A DNA stretch of 64,000 nt from WHUA01 sp964585785. GTDB lineage: Bacteria > Pseudomonadota > Alphaproteobacteria > UBA8366. Both the position numbers and the translations under genes were made by a program. The first letter of the stretch is position 1, and the number at the start of each line of letters is the position of its first letter. The notes under the pieces were generated by a model, which saw only the letters and a program-made list of their open reading frames with translations, searched no databases and was not told where the DNA came from. Below are positions 61,628-64,000 of the stretch, piece after piece. The stretch is taken from contig CAZPFL010000002.1 in assembly GCA_964585785.1 (NCBI GenBank), forward strand, positions 1 to 64,000, written 5' to 3'.

Positions 61628-62848
61628 TTGGCCAGCGTCAATTCCGCGCCGAACCTGGGTCTGAAGGGCCAGGGTCCGATCTGGCTGATCGGCCTCGGTC
61701 ATGGCGCCACGCATTGGATTGCGGGCACCTTCTACGTGCTGTTGCCGTTCCTCACCAAGGATCTCGGCCTCAGCTACACCGAGGCCGGATTACTGGTTTC
61801 CGTTTTTCACGTCAGCTCCTTCGTCGCCAATTTCGGCAGCGGCGCGCTGGTCGACATGACCGGCCGCAAGGTCGTCTTCCAGGTGCTGTCGCTGGCGATC
61901 GGGGCGGGCGCGCTGGCCGCCTTCGGCTTCACGGGCCTTTATCTCGTGCTGTGCGCGATGGTGGCGCTGATCGGGGCGACGAACAATCTGTGGCATCCCC
62001 CGGCGATCGCATTTCTGTCGGAACGCTTTCCCGCGAACCGCGGCTACACGCTCTCGATCCACGCCACCGGCGCCAGCGTCGGCGACATGCTGGCCCCGCT
62101 GGCAACGGGCGCGTTGCTCGGCTGGATGACGTGGCAGGGCGCGGCGATCGCCGGTGCGCTTCCGGTGTTCGCCGTCAGCGCGATCCTCCTGGTTTCATTG
62201 CTGCCGCAGGACCGGGTCAAGCGCTCGGCCGGCAGCAAGGCGATCGGCCTTCGCGCCTACCGCGACGGCATGGTGGCGCTCTTGCGCCGGCGCGCCGTGC
62301 TGGGCCTCTGCCTGATGGCGGCGCTGCGGTCGATGGCGCAGGCGGGCCTCCTGATGTTTCTGCCGCTGTATCTCACCAACGTGCTCAAGGTGGAGCCGGT
62401 GGTGATGGGGGCGGCGGTCATGGGGATGCATTTGGGCGGCGTCATCGTCTCGCCGATTGCCGGCGTCCTGTCCGACCGCGTCGGCCGCCGGCCGGTCGTG
62501 ATGGCCGGGCTGGCCGGCACGACAGTGCTGATCGTCGCGCTGACCTTCGTCAACAGCCCCACCGTCTATGTCGCGGGCGTCTCGGTTCTCGGTTTCGCGC
62601 TTTACGCCGTGCGGCCGGTCATTCACAGCTGGATGATGGATCTCACGCCGCCGAGTATTCGCGGCTCCGCCACCAGCGTCCTGTTCGGCACCCAGGCGGG
62701 CCTCTCGATCGCGGTCCCGGTCGTCGGCGGCGCCGTCGCGGACGCCTGGGGACTGACCGACGTCTTCTACGTCATCGCCGCGGTCATGCTCATGGCGAAT
62801 GCGATGGTCGTCTTCCTGTCCGGCCCGGAGGCGACGCAAGAGGCCTGA
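61628..62848 (+). CDS. MFS transporter (fosmidomycin-resistance/Fsr-like)
   Basis: This 406-residue transporter has 12 helices. LIGLGHGATHWIAGTFYVLLPFL, the loop GSGALVDMTGRKVVF and IAGVLSDRVGRRPVVM are typical of Fsr-type MFS proteins. It begins at a TTG (61628) with CGGAGA upstream, like the preceding gene. It lies 132 bases after the previous MFS gene. The substrate is unknown. Confidence 0.9.
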   Translation: MASVNSAPNLGLKGQGPIWLIGLGHGATHWIAGTFYVLLPFLTKDLGLSYTEAGLLVSVFHVSSFVANFGSGALVDMTGRKVVFQVLSLAIGAGALAAFGFTGLYLVLCAMVALIGATNNLWHPPAIAFLSERFPANRGYTLSIHATGASVGDMLAPLATGALLGWMTWQGAAIAGALPVFAVSAILLVSLLPQDRVKRSAGSKAIGLRAYRDGMVALLRRRAVLGLCLMAALRSMAQAGLLMFLPLYLTNVLKVEPVVMGAAVMGMHLGGVIVSPIAGVLSDRVGRRPVVMAGLAGTTVLIVALTFVNSPTVYVAGVSVLGFALYAVRPVIHSWMMDLTPPSIRGSATSVLFGTQAGLSIAVPVVGGAVADAWGLTDVFYVIAAVMLMANAMVVFLSGPEATQEA

Positions 62849-63318
62849 GCCGTGGGCGCGGCAGCGCGCCGCTGCACGCCCGGCTGGTCGATCAAGGTAT
62901 TCAAGGAGATGGCTGGCTGGCCTTCCTGGATACAGTTCGAACCGAGCGGTTTGAGCATGTGCTGGCTCTAAGGGCATGCCCGAAGTCTTTCATTCCGCAG
63001 CGAACCGACAGCCATTCGGTCCGTAATCCGGAACAGCCGCCTCGCTTGGGGCGGCTTCGTTCGTTTGGGGCCCGATCGCGAGAACGGCATGTCCGAGACC
63101 TCGCCGACGAGCCAGACCGTTAAAAAGTGCTTTCCAAATCGGCAATGGCCGCACCGCCGCTATCCGCAAAGTGCCTTGAAAACCCGGGCGAATCTGCAAA
63201 GCGTGCCGCGCTCTAAAAAAAATCAACCCCCCTCTAACCCCTTTCCGAACCCACGCCCGTGTTTAGTAGCAGGGAAGCGATTGGGGCTTCCGCCAAACAT
63301 AGATAGGAGACCACGCTC
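62849..63318. other. 470-bp intergenic region with one hairpin
   Basis: No gene is supported. AGCCGCC (63035-63041) and GGCGGCT (63050-63056) form a 7-bp stem, followed by TCGTTCGTTT; this may be a weak terminator for the MFS gene 187 bases away. The region immediately before 63319 carries the promoter and an AGGAGA ribosome site for the next small gene. Confidence 0.4.
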
Positions 63319-63636
63319 ATGACTTCCAAGACCAAGTTCTTCGCCGCCGCCGCCTTCGTTGCCCTGATGAGCGCGAGCACCGCGTTCGCCGCGGACAACA
63401 AGATCGAGATCGGGGGTTCCGCGCTTAACGTCGGTGTCGTGACCGGCGAGGCGACCAACCTGGGGCTCCTGGGTAATGCGGATCAGGCGATTGGCGTCGT
63501 CAGCGGCGACAGCAACGTGAAGATCGGCGGCTCCCTGCTGAACGTCGGTGTCGTGACCGGGGCTGCGACGAACCTGGGCCTCCTCGGCGACGCGTGTCAG
63601 GAAGTCGGCGCGATCGGCAAGAAGTGCCCGCACTAA
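63319..63636 (+). CDS. Small secreted protein with two tandem 36-residue repeats
   Basis: This 105-residue protein has a Sec signal peptide (residues 1-24, ending STAFAADNK). The mature part is two near-identical units of about 36 residues. Each has (I/V)KIGGS-LNVGVVTG, followed by -ATNLGLLG and then an AIG or VGA turn. The second ends in a Cys pair about 10 residues apart (DACQEVGAIGKKCPH). Alternating small and beta-forming residues suggest a beta-solenoid or amyloid-like fold. A ribosome site AGGAGA lies 9 bases ahead. No family was recognised. Strong hairpins follow, and another exported protein begins 294 bases downstream. Confidence 0.8.
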   Translation: MTSKTKFFAAAAFVALMSASTAFAADNKIEIGGSALNVGVVTGEATNLGLLGNADQAIGVVSGDSNVKIGGSLLNVGVVTGAATNLGLLGDACQEVGAIGKKCPH

Positions 63637-63651
63637 CCTCAAAGTCCGAAC

Positions 63652-63675
63652 AGGGGCGCCGCATTCGGCGCCCCT
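63652..63675. terminator. GC-rich hairpin after the repeat-protein gene
   Basis: AGGGGCGCCG-CATT-CGGCGCCCCT forms a perfect 10-bp stem with a 4-base loop, 16 bases after the stop at 63636. No T-run follows immediately, but the stability is high and a second hairpin follows. Confidence 0.6.
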
Positions 63676-63721
63676 CGGGGGAAGAGGGAACGCTTCCCGC
63701 AAAACCGAGACGACAATCCCA

Positions 63722-63756
63722 AAACGGACCCGGCCCACTCTTGCCCGGGTCCGTTT
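63722..63756. terminator. Second hairpin with flanking A and T runs
   Basis: AAACGGACCCGG and CCGGGTCCGTTT form a perfect 12-bp stem around an 11-base loop. The A-run before and T-run after make it terminator-like in both directions. Confidence 0.6.
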
Positions 63757-63929
63757 GCATTGCGCGGGCTCGCCATCGAGATGGATCGAATGAGCCAGCC
63801 GCTGCGGCCCGAAACTTTCCCATCGGACAGAATTTTCGCTTTCATTAACCCCGCCCCGGCCATCGGACCGTATGTAGTCTTAGGGCGACCCGCGACGGGG
63901 TCGAATTACGAACGGATCGGAACGGAACC

Positions 63930-64000
63930 ATGATTATGAAAAACACGCTCTTGTTCGCCGGCGCCGTTATTTCCCTGTTGGTCAGTGGCGCGGCCTTCGC
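63930..64000 (+). CDS. Start of an exported protein (truncated by window end)
   Basis: Only the first 23-24 residues are visible: a short polar start, then a hydrophobic core (LLFAGAVISLLVSGAAFA) that is a Sec signal peptide. ATG at 63930 or 63936; GGAACGGAACC lies upstream. The layout resembles the small secreted repeat protein just before it, so it might be a paralogue or partner. Product unknown. Confidence 0.55.
   Translation, partial: MIMKNTLLFAGAVISLLVSGAAF

Noticed and set aside
1..64000. tRNA, rRNA, CRISPR arrays, insertion sequences, integrases and phage genes
   Set aside because: I looked for spaced direct repeats, transposase or integrase motifs and tRNA-like cloverleaves and saw none that held up by eye.

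Overview
The window is a GC-rich, gene-dense stretch of a bacterial chromosome, most likely from a free-living alphaproteobacterium. The evidence is the many binding-protein-dependent ABC importers, QseBC- and NtrC-type two-component pairs, PAS histidine kinases, GC-rich codon use and many ATGA start/stop overlaps. Three runs of N (100, 100 and 10 bases) show it is a draft or metagenome assembly. I saw no rRNA, tRNA, CRISPR array, transposase or phage gene.

Layout. 1-9276: the 3' part of a D-aminoacylase, a double-PAS histidine kinase, a KefB-type antiporter, a DUF1007/NicO metal-transport pair, an enoyl-CoA hydratase, a carboxymuconolactone decarboxylase-like protein and a single-domain response regulator. 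9917-16143: a compact seven-gene minus-strand operon encoding a DUF6134 exported protein, a QseBC-like two-component system, a thermostable-hemolysin-family protein (a family resembling acyltransferases), an acyl-adenylating enzyme, a heme-oxygenase-like diiron enzyme and an SDR. It looks like a self-regulated pathway for an acyl-derived metabolite or signal and is my first candidate for an undescribed system. 16365-24957: a LIV-type ABC importer surrounded by an isochorismatase-type hydrolase and two amidases, suggesting uptake and hydrolysis of an amide. 25384-29684: a chloroperoxidase-like hydrolase and a zinc-ribbon/cyclase/AAA/TPR signalling protein. 30237-33717: a polar amino-acid ABC importer.

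33769-41072: DUF2231 and Sel1-repeat proteins, a sensor kinase with an NtrC-type sigma-54 activator, an orphan LIV-type binding protein and a divergent YfdX-like exported protein. The 613-base gap between the last two holds two divergent matches to the sigma-54 promoter consensus with a dyad midway between them. This makes a coherent local sigma-54 regulon and is my second candidate. 41229-47514: an aldo/keto reductase, a possible 37-residue membrane peptide, a TupA-type ATP-grasp ligase joined to a class III aminotransferase, and an M81 peptidase with an ornithine-cyclodeaminase-like protein. 47748-53428: a complete Dpp/Opp-type peptide importer ending in a clear intrinsic terminator.

53682-62848: a catabolic-looking set with an FMN 2-hydroxy-acid dehydrogenase, an ACMSD-like amidohydrolase, an SDR, an acyl-CoA ligase, a split ThDP-dependent decarboxylase and two MFS transporters. 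63319-64000: a small secreted protein built from two near-identical repeats, two strong hairpins and the start of another exported protein.

Both 100-base N runs behave as artificial joins: their flanks overlap (14 and 4 bases), and collapsing the second restores the reading frame exactly.
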